A DNA stretch of 64,000 nucleotides from Allosaccharopolyspora coralli (lineage in GTDB: Bacteria > Actinomycetota > Actinomycetes > Mycobacteriales > Pseudonocardiaceae), in the NCBI RefSeq assembly GCF_009664835.1, contig NZ_CP045929.1, forward strand, positions 2,852,001 through 2,916,000, given 5' to 3'. Shown one piece after another: positions 1-9,018 of this stretch. Each line of letters starts with the position of its first letter. Positions within the stretch are counted from its first letter, which is position 1. The position numbers were made by a program, and so were the translations under genes. The notes under the pieces are model-generated. The model did not search any database. It was not told the DNA's origin and worked only from the letters and a program-made list of their open reading frames with translations.

Positions 1-176
1 GTCACCCCGGCCTCGCCGACACCCCGACGGCGGCCGCACTAAGCAGACATTAAGACCACCCGAATCCCGCGCTCCTAGTGTTCGAAGCCGCTCACCCCCC
101 GAGTGGGCACCCGCACTGCAACGGGGAGCGACACCCCGCACAGACGGACCACCGCGCGAGGACGTCAGGAGACCTG

Positions 177-2981
177 ATGGGCGAGGTACCCAGCGACTGT
201 CCCGGCCCCGACACGGAACGCTGCACCGGCGACGCCCCGAAGGCGCCCGTTCGGCCGTTCGACGCCGAGTTCCACTTCAGTGTCGTGAACTCCGGGAACG
301 CCACCGCCACCGACGACTCCGTCCTCAGCGACAGTCTCGAGGCAGCACTCCGCACCACGAGCACTCGCGAGCGGTGGACGGTGACCAACGGCGGGCCGTG
401 GTGCGCGGCCACGCCGGAAGAGGGTGTGCGCCGCACGCAAGGGTGGAAGCTGCACGTGTCTGCGACGCCCGTGTCGGCTCCCGACGTTCTCGACCGCGCG
501 CTCCCGGTGCTGCTGGAAGCCCATTCGCCGTTCAAGTTCACCGCGAGCCGGAACCACCTCGCGATGCTCAACGACCGGCACACCTCGCGCGGTCATTCCG
601 GCAAGTTCCTCACCGTCTACCCGGACAGCGACCAGGAGGCGGTTGAGCTCGCGGAACGGCTCCACGAGGCCACCGACGGCCTCGCGGGACCGCGAGTGCT
701 CTCCGATCGCCCGTACCGGCCCGAAAGCCTGGTGCACTACCGCTACGGGGCGTTCGTCGAGCAGCGGCGGTTGTCCCACGACGGGTTCTACGCCTGGGTC
801 ATCGAGGACCCGGAAGGAAACCCCGTCGAGGACAAGCGGGTCGGGCAGTACGTTCCGCCGGACTGGGTCACGTGTCCGTTCCCGAACCCGCCGGCCGCGA
901 AGTCCGGCGACCAGCCTCGCCCGCACAGCAACGGTGTGCTGATCGGCGACCGGTTCCTCGCCAAGGAAGCCATCCGGCACACCAACAGAGGCGGTGTCTA
1001 CCGCGCGACCGATACCGAGACCGGTGAGAAGGTGATCGTCAAGGAGGCCCGGCCGCACGTGGGCACCGACCGGACCGGATGCGACGAACGCGACCGACTC
1101 CGGACCGAAGCGCGTGCCCTCGAACATCTCGCCCCGTCGGGACTGTCCCCACGGGTGATCTCGTTGTTCGAACAGGCCACACACGTGTTCCTCGCCGAGG
1201 AACACATTCCCGGCACACCGATGCGGAACTGGGTGGAAGAACGGATCCGCTCGAACGGATGGCGGCAGGCGATCCCGGACACCGAGCCGATGGCTCGTCG
1301 CGTGGTGAGCCTGTTGCGCGGAGTCCACGACGCCGGAATGGTCGTGCGGGACTTCACGCCGAACAACATCATGGTGCTGCCGGACGGCGAACTCCGGCTG
1401 ATCGACCTCGAACTGGCGGTTCCGGTCGCGGACAGCGAAGTGCCCGGCCACGTGGGCACACCGGGGTTCAGTGCGCCCGAGCAACTGCGCGGCGCGGCAC
1501 CGGACCCGCGTGCCGACTTCTTCAGTCTCGGCGCGACCCTGTGCTTCCTCGCGATCGGCGATGCTCCGGTGCTGGTCGAGGATTCCGGCCCAGGGCAACG
1601 ATCCCCGCACGAGGCCCTGACCGAGTGGCTGACCGCGCGGTGGCACGGCACCGGCCTCCCCGACGCGCACCGCACCCTCGTTCTCGACCTCATGCGGCCC
1701 GAACCTGCGGACCGGCCCACAGCGGTGGACGCGGCCACGGTTCTTCGCGAGCCACGTTCCACGGCTTCACCGAGATCGCCGCACAGGCTCGCGGCCGAGA
1801 ACGCCGAGCACGCGATCGACGGTCTCGCCGAGCACCTGCTCGCCACCATGCAACCGGACGCGGATCGGCTCTGGCCCGTTTCGTGCGCCCATGGCTCACC
1901 CGATCCGTGCAGTGTGCAGCACGGGGCGGCGGGTGTCCTCGGTGTGCTGACCCGGTGCCGCGCGCTGGGAGTCGCCGATACCGCGCGACTCGACCACGCG
2001 CTCGCGACGGCCGGTGACTGGATCACCGCGAGGATGCGGACGACGGACGGACGACCTCCCGGCCTGTACTTCGGTGAAGCCGGTATCGCCTGGGCGCTCC
2101 ACGACGCCGCGGAGCAGCTCGGGGACGAACGGCTGGCTGCGGAGAGCCGGAGCGTCGCGGCGAGACTACCGGTCGCCGCGCTCAATCCGGACATCACCCA
2201 CGGCACCGCGGGCATCGGACTCACGCTGTTGCGTCTCTGGCAGCGCACGGGCGACCCGGAGCTGCTCGCCAACGCCGCCAAGTCGGCGGACCATCTCGTC
2301 GCGAGCGCACTCGACGGCCCCGACGGCCTGAGCTGGGCGACTCCGGCGGAGGCCCATTCGAAACTGGCAGGCCGCCGGTACCACGGTTTCGCGCACGGCA
2401 CGGCCGGAGTCGGCTACTTCCTCGCGGCCACGGCGGAAGCGACCGGCGACGACACCTATCGGGCCGTGGCGACCCGGGCGGGCGAGACCCTGTTGCACCA
2501 CGCCATTCCCGATTCCGACATGGGACTCTGGGGTGCGGGCACCGGTGACCCCGCGACCGCGCCGCACTGGTGTCACGGTGCGTCGGGCATCGGTACGTTC
2601 CTCGCTCGGCTGTATCGCCTCACCGGCGACGACCGGTACCGCACCTGGGCGACGATGTCGGCTCGTGCGGTCGTGGAGAGCTCGTCGCGCGGGGTTCTCG
2701 CGCAGTGTCACGGATTGTCCGGCAACGCCGAGTTCCTGCTCGACCTGCACGAGATCACCGGTGATCGGTCCTTCATGGACGACGCGCACCGGGTGGCTCG
2801 GCTCGTGCACAGCAGTCGCACGTACCAGGACTCCCGGGTCGTGTTCCCCGACGAGCGGGGCGGTCTCACCAGCACGTGGGGCGACGGCATGCCGGGTGTG
2901 CTCTCGTTCCTGCTCCGGCTCGTCCACGGCGGCGGCCGCATGTGGATGGTCGACCCGGCGACACACGGGAGCACGACGTGA
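177..2981 (+). CDS. lanL: Class IV lanthipeptide synthetase (LanL): lyase, kinase and cyclase domains
   Basis: This 934-residue enzyme should phosphorylate and dehydrate Ser/Thr of the precursor peptides and then close (methyl)lanthionine rings. The N-terminal lyase-like region contains GWKLHVSATP and SDRPYRPESLVHYRYGAF-type motifs. A Ser/Thr-kinase-like domain follows, with Lys289 in VIVKEARP, a catalytic loop VRDFTPNN (Asp392) and LIDLE (Asp410) where DFG is usual. The C-terminal LanC-like cyclase keeps all three zinc ligands: Cys799 in HWCHGASG, and Cys844-His845 in AQCHGLSG. Those ligands separate class IV LanL from class III LanKC. I chose ATG 177 because AGGAG lies 5 nt upstream; an in-frame GTG at 78 has no ribosome site. 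The stop overlaps the next gene's GTG. Family assignment is firm; substrate is inferred from the two precursors downstream. Confidence 0.93.
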   Translation: MGEVPSDCPGPDTERCTGDAPKAPVRPFDAEFHFSVVNSGNATATDDSVLSDSLEAALRTTSTRERWTVTNGGPWCAATPEEGVRRTQGWKLHVSATPVSAPDVLDRALPVLLEAHSPFKFTASRNHLAMLNDRHTSRGHSGKFLTVYPDSDQEAVELAERLHEATDGLAGPRVLSDRPYRPESLVHYRYGAFVEQRRLSHDGFYAWVIEDPEGNPVEDKRVGQYVPPDWVTCPFPNPPAAKSGDQPRPHSNGVLIGDRFLAKEAIRHTNRGGVYRATDTETGEKVIVKEARPHVGTDRTGCDERDRLRTEARALEHLAPSGLSPRVISLFEQATHVFLAEEHIPGTPMRNWVEERIRSNGWRQAIPDTEPMARRVVSLLRGVHDAGMVVRDFTPNNIMVLPDGELRLIDLELAVPVADSEVPGHVGTPGFSAPEQLRGAAPDPRADFFSLGATLCFLAIGDAPVLVEDSGPGQRSPHEALTEWLTARWHGTGLPDAHRTLVLDLMRPEPADRPTAVDAATVLREPRSTASPRSPHRLAAENAEHAIDGLAEHLLATMQPDADRLWPVSCAHGSPDPCSVQHGAAGVLGVLTRCRALGVADTARLDHALATAGDWITARMRTTDGRPPGLYFGEAGIAWALHDAAEQLGDERLAAESRSVAARLPVAALNPDITHGTAGIGLTLLRLWQRTGDPELLANAAKSADHLVASALDGPDGLSWATPAEAHSKLAGRRYHGFAHGTAGVGYFLAATAEATGDDTYRAVATRAGETLLHHAIPDSDMGLWGAGTGDPATAPHWCHGASGIGTFLARLYRLTGDDRYRTWATMSARAVVESSSRGVLAQCHGLSGNAEFLLDLHEITGDRSFMDDAHRVARLVHSSRTYQDSRVVFPDERGGLTSTWGDGMPGVLSFLLRLVHGGGRMWMVDPATHGSTT

Positions 2982-4855
2982 AGCGCCGGGACGACACCGT
3001 CCGTCGACGGACCGGCTTCGCCTTCGCCGCTCGCGGCCGACGAGCGGTGTCGGTCGCGACGCTGGACGACCGCTCGGTGCTCGAGGCGTGGGACCTGACC
3101 GGCCACGTCGCCCGCGCCGCCGACGTTCCCTCGGTTCCGGTCGACCAGGACACCGGTGTTCTCCCGCTCGACGACGGCGGGTACCTGCTGCTGCGCGGCG
3201 CGGGTACCGCAACGGTGGAGATCGGTTCCGTCCCGCCCGAACGCGACTCCGAGGACGCCGACGATCTCGGGCCGGAGCGAGTGCTCGGGAAACTGCCCGC
3301 GCTCGGCGGCTACCTGCTCCCCTCACCCGCCGGTTCTTCGTTCCCGGGGATCGCGGTCGTGATCGGCACTGATGTGTCCACAGTGGTCCGTCTACGCCCC
3401 GATCTTCGGACTCTCGAAGAGACCGCGCGGATCCCCGGAGTTCTCTCAGGAGGTTCGTGGCTCGAACGCGACGTGGCCGCTTTCAACCGGACACCCAACG
3501 ACGGCCAACCGGACGGGATCGTCGTCGACGTCGAGCAGAGCGCGTGGCGCCGGACCTGGTCGGTGTCGGACACCAGCGCCGACCGGATCGTGCTCTACGC
3601 CCCCGCCACCCGACTGCTCGTGGTCAGCAGCAACGCTTCGGGCCGTACCCGCCTCGGGTGGGGGATCCTCGGGCGAGGGACGGTCGAGTTCCCCGACGTC
3701 CTCGTCGACGACGACTTCCCGCAGCAGGCGCTCGCCGTCGACGAACGGGGTGAACGGGTCCTGCTGCACCGGATGCGGGGCGCGGTCTCCGAACTGTCGG
3801 TGTGGACGCCGTTCGACGGGCACGTCACGCCGCTAGGAGGGCCGCGCGGAGTCGTGACCGGCCCAGTTTCGTGGCACGGCGAGGTGATCCACCTGCCCTT
3901 CTCGCGTCCGACCCTGCCGCCGACGATCGCCACCGTCGGTCTCGCCGAGCGCCGGACGCCGCCCCGATGGACATTGCCCCGGCTTGCTGCGGGATTCGCC
4001 CACGCCGACCTCGTTTCCGTCGACGGCGCACAGGGGCCGATCGAGGCGGTCCGGTACGGCCGCCGACGCCGACGTGAACAGGGCACACTCGTAGTGGCCC
4101 TGCACGGAGGTCCGCTGTCGGCGTGGCGGTACGAGTTCGACCCACTGTTCCAGCGCCTGGCCGCGGCTAGTGTCACCGTCCTCGCGCCGAACTGCCGGGG
4201 CAGCGTCGGCTACGGCAGCGACTTCAGCATCACCGGGCGATGGGCGAGTGCCGATCTCGACGACGTCCGGGCACTCGGCCGGGACCTCTCCGCCGAACGC
4301 CGCGCGTGGGGACTGCGGGCACCGATTTTGCTCGGCGCAAGCTACGGCGCGTACCTGGCCTTGCTCGCCGCGTGCTCCGAGCCGGACCTGTGGTCGGGGT
4401 GCATCGCGTTGGCGCCCTTCCTGTCTCCCGCCGGACTGCGCGTCGACGCGGGTCGAGCGGTACGGGAACGCATCGACGCGCTCGGTGGCACGGACGACGA
4501 TCGCGACGTGCTGCGCCGGTGTTCGAGTCTGCGCGCGCCGTTGATGCTCGTGCACGGCAGCCGGGACGAACGCATCCCCGTCGAACAGTCCCGTGCACTT
4601 CATCGGCGCCTGCTCGCCGACGAGGCGACGCCCGTCGACTACCTCGAACCCGACACCGACCACGCCGGCGTGGTCGCCCACCAGTCGCGGCAGCTGCTGC
4701 GGCGCATCGAGCACTTCTGCCTGACGAGCACGACTGAATCCGCTCGGGCAGGAGCACAACCACTCGATCCGGGGGAAGGAGGTGAACGAGATGGAGCTCC
4801 AGGACTTCGACATGGTCGCCTCACTGCAGGAACTGCCGGAGACCGACCCGATTGA
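2978..4855 (+). CDS. S9-family (prolyl-oligopeptidase-like) serine peptidase, probable leader peptidase
   Basis: A 625-residue alpha/beta-hydrolase peptidase with a divergent beta-propeller-like N-terminal half. The catalytic triad is visible: Ser455 in GASYGAY, Asp530 in HGSRDERIP, His562 in DTDHAGV. GTG 2978 overlaps the lanL stop (GTGA), so translation is probably coupled. The last 65 nt overlap the first precursor gene in another frame, so the peptidase C-terminus is encoded by leader-peptide DNA. In class III lanthipeptide clusters, prolyl-oligopeptidase-type enzymes have been linked to leader removal; the same role here is inferred from position. It has no obvious signal peptide, which suggests cytoplasmic processing. 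A general dipeptidyl or acylaminoacyl peptidase is the alternative. Confidence 0.85.
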   Translation: MKRRDDTVRRRTGFAFAARGRRAVSVATLDDRSVLEAWDLTGHVARAADVPSVPVDQDTGVLPLDDGGYLLLRGAGTATVEIGSVPPERDSEDADDLGPERVLGKLPALGGYLLPSPAGSSFPGIAVVIGTDVSTVVRLRPDLRTLEETARIPGVLSGGSWLERDVAAFNRTPNDGQPDGIVVDVEQSAWRRTWSVSDTSADRIVLYAPATRLLVVSSNASGRTRLGWGILGRGTVEFPDVLVDDDFPQQALAVDERGERVLLHRMRGAVSELSVWTPFDGHVTPLGGPRGVVTGPVSWHGEVIHLPFSRPTLPPTIATVGLAERRTPPRWTLPRLAAGFAHADLVSVDGAQGPIEAVRYGRRRRREQGTLVVALHGGPLSAWRYEFDPLFQRLAAASVTVLAPNCRGSVGYGSDFSITGRWASADLDDVRALGRDLSAERRAWGLRAPILLGASYGAYLALLAACSEPDLWSGCIALAPFLSPAGLRVDAGRAVRERIDALGGTDDDRDVLRRCSSLRAPLMLVHGSRDERIPVEQSRALHRRLLADEATPVDYLEPDTDHAGVVAHQSRQLLRRIEHFCLTSTTESARAGAQPLDPGEGGERDGAPGLRHGRLTAGTAGDRPD

Positions 4856-4955
4856 GGTCGACGGCATTCAGCTGGGCGGAGGCGGAACCTGCGCCTGCGT
4901 CGGCCTGCTGACCGTGCTGAACACCGTCTGCATCGGTGTCTCGTGCGTGAACTGA
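4791..4955 (+). CDS. lanA1: Lanthipeptide precursor A1, venezuelin-like (54 aa)
   Basis: This short gene encodes a leader containing LQELPETDPIEVDG, a GGGG spacer (29-32) and a core ending TCACVGLLTVLNTVCIGVSC-VN (33-54). The core has Thr33, Thr41, Thr45 and Ser51 as dehydration sites and Cys34, Cys36, Cys47 and Cys52 as ring donors. From memory, both the LPETDP-type leader and the CxCVGLLT..LNTVCIGxSC core closely resemble venezuelin, the founding class IV lanthipeptide. A strong AAGGAGGT (4776-4783) lies 7 nt before the ATG. The gene begins inside the 3' end of the peptidase gene. The leader cleavage site cannot be read from sequence; it is probably before or within the Gly4 run. Confidence 0.93.
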   Translation: MELQDFDMVASLQELPETDPIEVDGIQLGGGGTCACVGLLTVLNTVCIGVSCVN

Positions 4956-4975
4956 TCCGCAGTCGACACACCACC

Positions 4976-4995
4976 GGCCGCGTTCCTTCGCGGCC
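4976..4995 (+). terminator. Small hairpin between the two precursor genes
   Basis: A perfect 7-bp stem (GGCCGCG/CGCGGCC) with loop TTCCTT lies 21 nt after the first precursor's stop and has no T-tract. It may act as an mRNA stability element or a partial attenuator rather than a full terminator. Confidence 0.5.
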
Positions 4996-5073
4996 CCTCG
5001 AGAGCTTCTGCCTCGCGGGCACGGCTCGACCGGGCGGGAGTACTCACATCGCACAGGAGGGGAGGTGAACGAC

Positions 5074-5238
5074 ATGGAGCTCCAGGACTTCGACATGGTC
5101 GCCTCACTGCAGGAACTGCCGGAGACCGACCCGATTGAGGTCGACGGCATTCAGCTGGGCGGGGGCGGAACCTGCGCGTGCGTCGGCTTGCTGACAGCAC
5201 TCAACACGGTGTGCGTCGGTGTGTCGTGCGTGAACTGA
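5074..5238 (+). CDS. lanA2: Lanthipeptide precursor A2, near-identical paralogue (54 aa)
   Basis: This is a second 54-residue precursor, differing from A1 only at residues 42 (Val to Ala) and 48 (Ile to Val), with all Thr/Ser/Cys positions kept. The leader-coding DNA is identical to A1 for about the first 88 nt, while the core-coding part carries several synonymous and two non-synonymous changes. AGGAGGGGAGGTG lies just upstream of the ATG. Tandem duplication with a homogenised leader and a drifting core is the simplest reading. The product should be a close congener made by the same synthetase. Confidence 0.93.
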   Translation: MELQDFDMVASLQELPETDPIEVDGIQLGGGGTCACVGLLTALNTVCVGVSCVN

Positions 5239-5250
5239 TCCGCATGTGAA

Positions 5251-5289
5251 CCGGTGTTCCCGCCCGCTGGTACCGGGCGGGAACACCGG
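5251..5289 (+). terminator. Strong hairpin after precursor A2
   Basis: Perfect 16-bp arms (CCGGTGTTCCCGCCCG at 5251-5266 and its complement at 5274-5289) enclose the loop CTGGTAC, 13 nt after the precursor stop. No T-tract is seen, as is common in high-GC actinobacteria. It likely terminates or attenuates transcription so that precursors are made in excess of exporters. Confidence 0.7.
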
Positions 5290-5333
5290 CCCCTGACGTG
5301 CGGGTGCGTGGGCACCGCGCACATCGCTCAAGC

Positions 5334-5449
5334 AGAGCGCATGTGGGTCGGTGGTCCAGTACCGCCGCCCCGGAGCTCCTCACCCTGCCCCGGCTGGTCA
5401 GGTACGAGGCGTGCCCTACGGGCACAAAGCCAGTTCCCACATGCGCTCT
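5334..5449 (+). repeat. Palindromic dispersed element, family 1 copy A
   Basis: Perfect 14-bp outer arms (AGAGCGCATGTGGG / CCCACATGCGCTCT) enclose GGTGGTCCAGTACCGC and an inner hairpin GTGCCC-TAC-GGGCAC. The element is homologous to the one at 22616-22717, where the inner stem reads GTGTCC-TAC-GGACAC, a compensatory change. It lies between the precursor genes and the exporter genes. Confidence 0.7.
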
Positions 5450-5491
5450 CAGGACCTACTCCACAGTAACCGATGCGGGGAGAGCACGGCG

Positions 5492-7297
5492 ATGGCGCTC
5501 GGCGGACTGACCAGGGGCTTGCGCAGGCTCGGCGCCGGAACCGCTGGTGACGGCGCCGCCGCGCTGCGCACCGCGGGCAACCGGGTCCTCGCCGACAGCG
5601 CCCGCCGCGCCCCCTGGATGGTCGCCGCCGTCGTGGCGACGACACTCGTGCAGGTCGTGGCGACGCTGCTCGTTCCGGCCGCGACGGCCGTCGCCATCGA
5701 CGCTGCCGTCCGAGGCGACGGCCTCGGATCCGCACTCGGTCGCCTCGCGCTGCTGCTCATGGTCATGACGGCCGCCATGGGGGCGGACGAACTCGTCAGC
5801 GCCTACTTCGGCAGCGCCCTCACCGCCGACCTGCGGCACCGGCTGGTTCGCAGCGTGCTCGGCCTCGGCACCGCCTCGACGCGGCGTTTCCCACCCGGCG
5901 ACGTCGTGGCGCGGTTGACGGAGAACGCGGCCAGCCCGGCCAGTTTCCTGCCGACACTGCTCTCGGCCCTGGCCACGGTACTCACCACGCTCGGCGCGGT
6001 CGTGGGGCTGGCCGTCATCGACGGGCGGCTCGCCCTGACCTTTCTGGCCGGTGTTCCGCTCGCGGTGCTCCTGCTCCGGGTGTTCCTCACCCAGGCAGGC
6101 GACGCGATGCTGCAGTACCAGCAACGGCTCGCGTCGCTGGCGGCGCGGCTGCTCGACGCGCACCGAGGTGCCCGCACCATTCGCGCCTCCGGCACGGTCG
6201 AGCAAGACATCGACCGCGTGCTGGCTCCGCTACCCGGGCTCAACGACAGCGGACGCGCCATCTGGTCGGCCCAACGCGGCGTCAGCTGGCAGATCTCGCT
6301 ACTCGTGCCGATGCTGCAGGTCGCCGTCCTCGCGGTGGGCGGCTACGCGCTGAGCACAGGCAGCATCACCGCAGGCCAGCTCGTCGCTGCCTCCTCGTAC
6401 GTCGCCCTCGCGCTCGGCATCGTCGGCGTTCTCGACTCCCTCGTGGCCCTGTTGACCTGTCAGGTGGGCGCGGGCCGTGTCGCGGAGGTCCTCGACTCCC
6501 CACGGCCGGTGACCACTCCGGTGGCCCCGGTATCACTCCCGAACGGGCGGGGGCGGCTCGACCTGCGCGGCGTCCGGCTCCGCGAGGGCGAGACCACCGT
6601 GCTCGACGGGCTCGATCTGAGCGTCCACGCGGGCACCTGTGTCGCTCTTGTCGGACGGTCGGGCGCGGGCAAGTCCGCACTTGCCTCGCTCGTCGGCCGG
6701 TTACGCGACCCTGACGACGGAACCGTGCTGCTCGACGGCGTCGACGTCTCCACAGTGGACCCGCACGAACTCCGGAAGTCCGTCGCCTACGCCTTCGAAC
6801 GCCCCGCGATGCTGGGCGAGACGGTCGCCGACCTCATCGGCTACGGGACCCAACCGACGGAGCGCGGAGTTCGACAAGCGGCAGAAGTCGCCCAGGCGGC
6901 CGGGTTCATCCGCTTGCTACCGGACGGTGTGGCGACCCCGCTCGACCGGGCGCCGATGTCCGGCGGCGAACTGCAGCGTCTCAGCCTCGCCCGCGCGGTA
7001 CTGCGCGACGCCCGGCTGCTCGTCCTCGACGACGCCACCAGCAGCCTCGACACCGCCACGGAACTGAAGGTCGCCGAAGGAATCGATCAGGTCCGGGGAG
7101 ACCGCACCGCGCTCGTCGTGGCTCACCGTGTCGCGACCGCCGCGCGCGCGGATCTGGTGGCGTGGCTGGACGACGGACGCGTTCGCGCGATCGCACCGCA
7201 CCGCCGACTCTGGTCCGATCCCGGGTACCGCGAGATCTTCTCGGCCCGGCTCGACGCGGAACACGACGAGAACCCCGACACGGTGGTGCGGACATGA
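5492..7297 (+). CDS. ABC exporter half (TMD-NBD), probable lanthipeptide export
   Basis: A 601-residue half-transporter with an N-terminal membrane domain and a C-terminal nucleotide-binding domain. Walker A is GRSGAGKS (388-395) and the signature is MSGGE (489-493). Walker B is LLVLDDATSSLD with Asp514 where the catalytic Glu normally sits, so its own ATP site may be weakly hydrolytic. ATG 5492 was chosen for the upstream GGGGAGAG and because residues upstream in the frame come from the palindromic element. The stop overlaps the next gene by ATGA, so it almost surely pairs with that product as a heterodimer. Confidence 0.88.
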   Translation: MALGGLTRGLRRLGAGTAGDGAAALRTAGNRVLADSARRAPWMVAAVVATTLVQVVATLLVPAATAVAIDAAVRGDGLGSALGRLALLLMVMTAAMGADELVSAYFGSALTADLRHRLVRSVLGLGTASTRRFPPGDVVARLTENAASPASFLPTLLSALATVLTTLGAVVGLAVIDGRLALTFLAGVPLAVLLLRVFLTQAGDAMLQYQQRLASLAARLLDAHRGARTIRASGTVEQDIDRVLAPLPGLNDSGRAIWSAQRGVSWQISLLVPMLQVAVLAVGGYALSTGSITAGQLVAASSYVALALGIVGVLDSLVALLTCQVGAGRVAEVLDSPRPVTTPVAPVSLPNGRGRLDLRGVRLREGETTVLDGLDLSVHAGTCVALVGRSGAGKSALASLVGRLRDPDDGTVLLDGVDVSTVDPHELRKSVAYAFERPAMLGETVADLIGYGTQPTERGVRQAAEVAQAAGFIRLLPDGVATPLDRAPMSGGELQRLSLARAVLRDARLLVLDDATSSLDTATELKVAEGIDQVRGDRTALVVAHRVATAARADLVAWLDDGRVRAIAPHRRLWSDPGYREIFSARLDAEHDENPDTVVRT

Positions 7298-9018
7298 GAC
7301 TCACCAGCGGCGCCCGGCTCCTGCACGAGCACCTCCGCCCTCATCGACGGTCGTTGGGGCTGCTCCTGGCGTGGTCGGCGATCGAGGCGCTCCCGACGTT
7401 CGCGTCCGGGATACTCGTCGCCCGAGCCATCGATTCGGGATTCCTCGCGGGACGGCCGGGAGAGGGATTCGGATGGCTCGCGACGCTCGCCGCCCTGTGG
7501 GTCGTCAGCGCGTTCGGGACCCGCCAGGTGTACCCACGGCTCGCCGACACCGTCGAACCGATGCGGGACACGTTGCTGCGAGCGGTGGTCGCCGCCTCGC
7601 TGCACCGGGTCGTCCGGGAGGATCGCCTCGCAGGCGGTTCCAGCGTCGCGCAGATCACCGAGCAGGTCGACGCGGTCCGGATGCTGCTGTCGACGATGCT
7701 GCGGAACATGCGCCAGATCGTCGCCGCAGGCGTCGCGGCCCTCGGCGGGCTCGTCGTGCTCTCACCGTTCATCGCCGCCGTCACCGCGGTGTGCGTGACG
7801 GTCGCGGTCGCCTTCTTCGCTCTGCTGCTGCGAGTGCTGTTGACCCGCTACCGGAACGTCGTGCTGCACGGCGAGCAGGTCGGTGAGCGCGCCGTCCCCG
7901 TCGTCGACGGCATCCGCGACGTCGTCACCCAGACCGCCGAATCACGCGCGGCCGCCGACGTCGGCGAGGCGGTGGAACGCCAAGCCGCGTCACTACGCGC
8001 CTTCGCACGGGCGCGAGTGTTCCGCCTTCCCGTCGTGACACTCGGCGTGCACGTGCCGCTGATCGCCTTGCTCGCACTGTCTCCGTGGCTGCTGTCCACC
8101 CAAAGCCTCTCCACGGGCGCACTGGCCGGTGGAGTCGTGTACCTCGCGGGCCCGTTGCAGTCGGCCATGCTGTTCCTCGTCAACGCGGGCAGCACCATGC
8201 TGGTCAGCATCGGGGTGGTCCTCGACAGGCTCGCCGAGGTGTGCTCGAACGATCGACCTTCCGACGTCGAGCACGGTGCCGTGGCCGACACAGACGGCTA
8301 CGACATCCGACTGAACGAGGTCACCTTCGGCTACTCGCACCACTCCCATCCGGTTCTCGACCGTCTCGACCTCGACCTGCCTGCGGACAGTCATCTCGCC
8401 GTGGTCGGGCCGAGCGGTATCGGCAAGTCGACGCTGGCGAACGTCCTCGCGCGCCTCGTCGAACCAGCGGCGGGCACGGCGTTCTTCGGCGGCACGAACC
8501 TGGACCGACTCGGTGCGGACGATCTGCGCCGCGAACTCGCCCTCATCCCGCAGGACGCCTACGTCTTCGCCGGAACCGTGTGGGAAAACCTCACCTATCT
8601 CGCTCCCGACGCAACCCGGTCCGAAGTGGATCTCTCGGTCGACGCGACCGGCGCGCGCACCACAGTGGACCGGCTCGGTGGCTACGCGGCGACCATTCCT
8701 CCCGGCGGCGACGGACTCTCTCCCGGCGAGCGACAACTGATCGCGTTGGCCCGTGTCCACGTCTCACGGGCACGAGTGGTCGTCCTGGACGAGGCCACCT
8801 GCCATCTCGATCCCGGTGCCGAAGCACGTGCCGAACGGGCGTTCTCCCGGCGTCCCGGCACCCTCGTGGTGATCGCACACCGCATCAGCTCGGCGCAGCG
8901 TGCCGACCGGATCCTGGTTCTCTCCGGTACCGGCGCCGACGTCGGGGGGCATGACGAACTGCTCAGTCGCAACCGCCTCTACGCGGACCTAGTCGGTCAC
9001 TGGCAAGCCGTGCCCTGA
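7294..9018 (+). CDS. ABC exporter half (TMD-NBD), partner of the upstream half
   Basis: A 574-residue half-transporter whose ATG overlaps the stop of its partner. Walker A is GPSGIGKS and Walker B is VVVLDEATCHLD with the catalytic Glu500 intact. The signature is LSPGE (475-479) rather than LSGGQ. Together with the Asp substitution in the partner, this gives a heterodimer with one canonical and one degenerate ATP site, a known arrangement in asymmetric ABC exporters. Export of the modified lanthipeptides or self-protection is inferred from location. A palindromic element begins immediately after the stop. Confidence 0.88.
   Translation: MRLTSGARLLHEHLRPHRRSLGLLLAWSAIEALPTFASGILVARAIDSGFLAGRPGEGFGWLATLAALWVVSAFGTRQVYPRLADTVEPMRDTLLRAVVAASLHRVVREDRLAGGSSVAQITEQVDAVRMLLSTMLRNMRQIVAAGVAALGGLVVLSPFIAAVTAVCVTVAVAFFALLLRVLLTRYRNVVLHGEQVGERAVPVVDGIRDVVTQTAESRAAADVGEAVERQAASLRAFARARVFRLPVVTLGVHVPLIALLALSPWLLSTQSLSTGALAGGVVYLAGPLQSAMLFLVNAGSTMLVSIGVVLDRLAEVCSNDRPSDVEHGAVADTDGYDIRLNEVTFGYSHHSHPVLDRLDLDLPADSHLAVVGPSGIGKSTLANVLARLVEPAAGTAFFGGTNLDRLGADDLRRELALIPQDAYVFAGTVWENLTYLAPDATRSEVDLSVDATGARTTVDRLGGYAATIPPGGDGLSPGERQLIALARVHVSRARVVVLDEATCHLDPGAEARAERAFSRRPGTLVVIAHRISSAQRADRILVLSGTGADVGGHDELLSRNRLYADLVGHWQAVP

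Noticed and set aside
61-70. CGAATCCCGC matching the tRNA-Pro T-arm, as a possible integration-site repeat
   Set aside because: Only 10 bases, 24 kb from the tRNA, and no integrase gene between them.
78-176. GTG 78 as the start of the lanthipeptide synthetase
   Set aside because: No ribosome site and no family-like residues; ATG 177 has AGGAG at the right distance.
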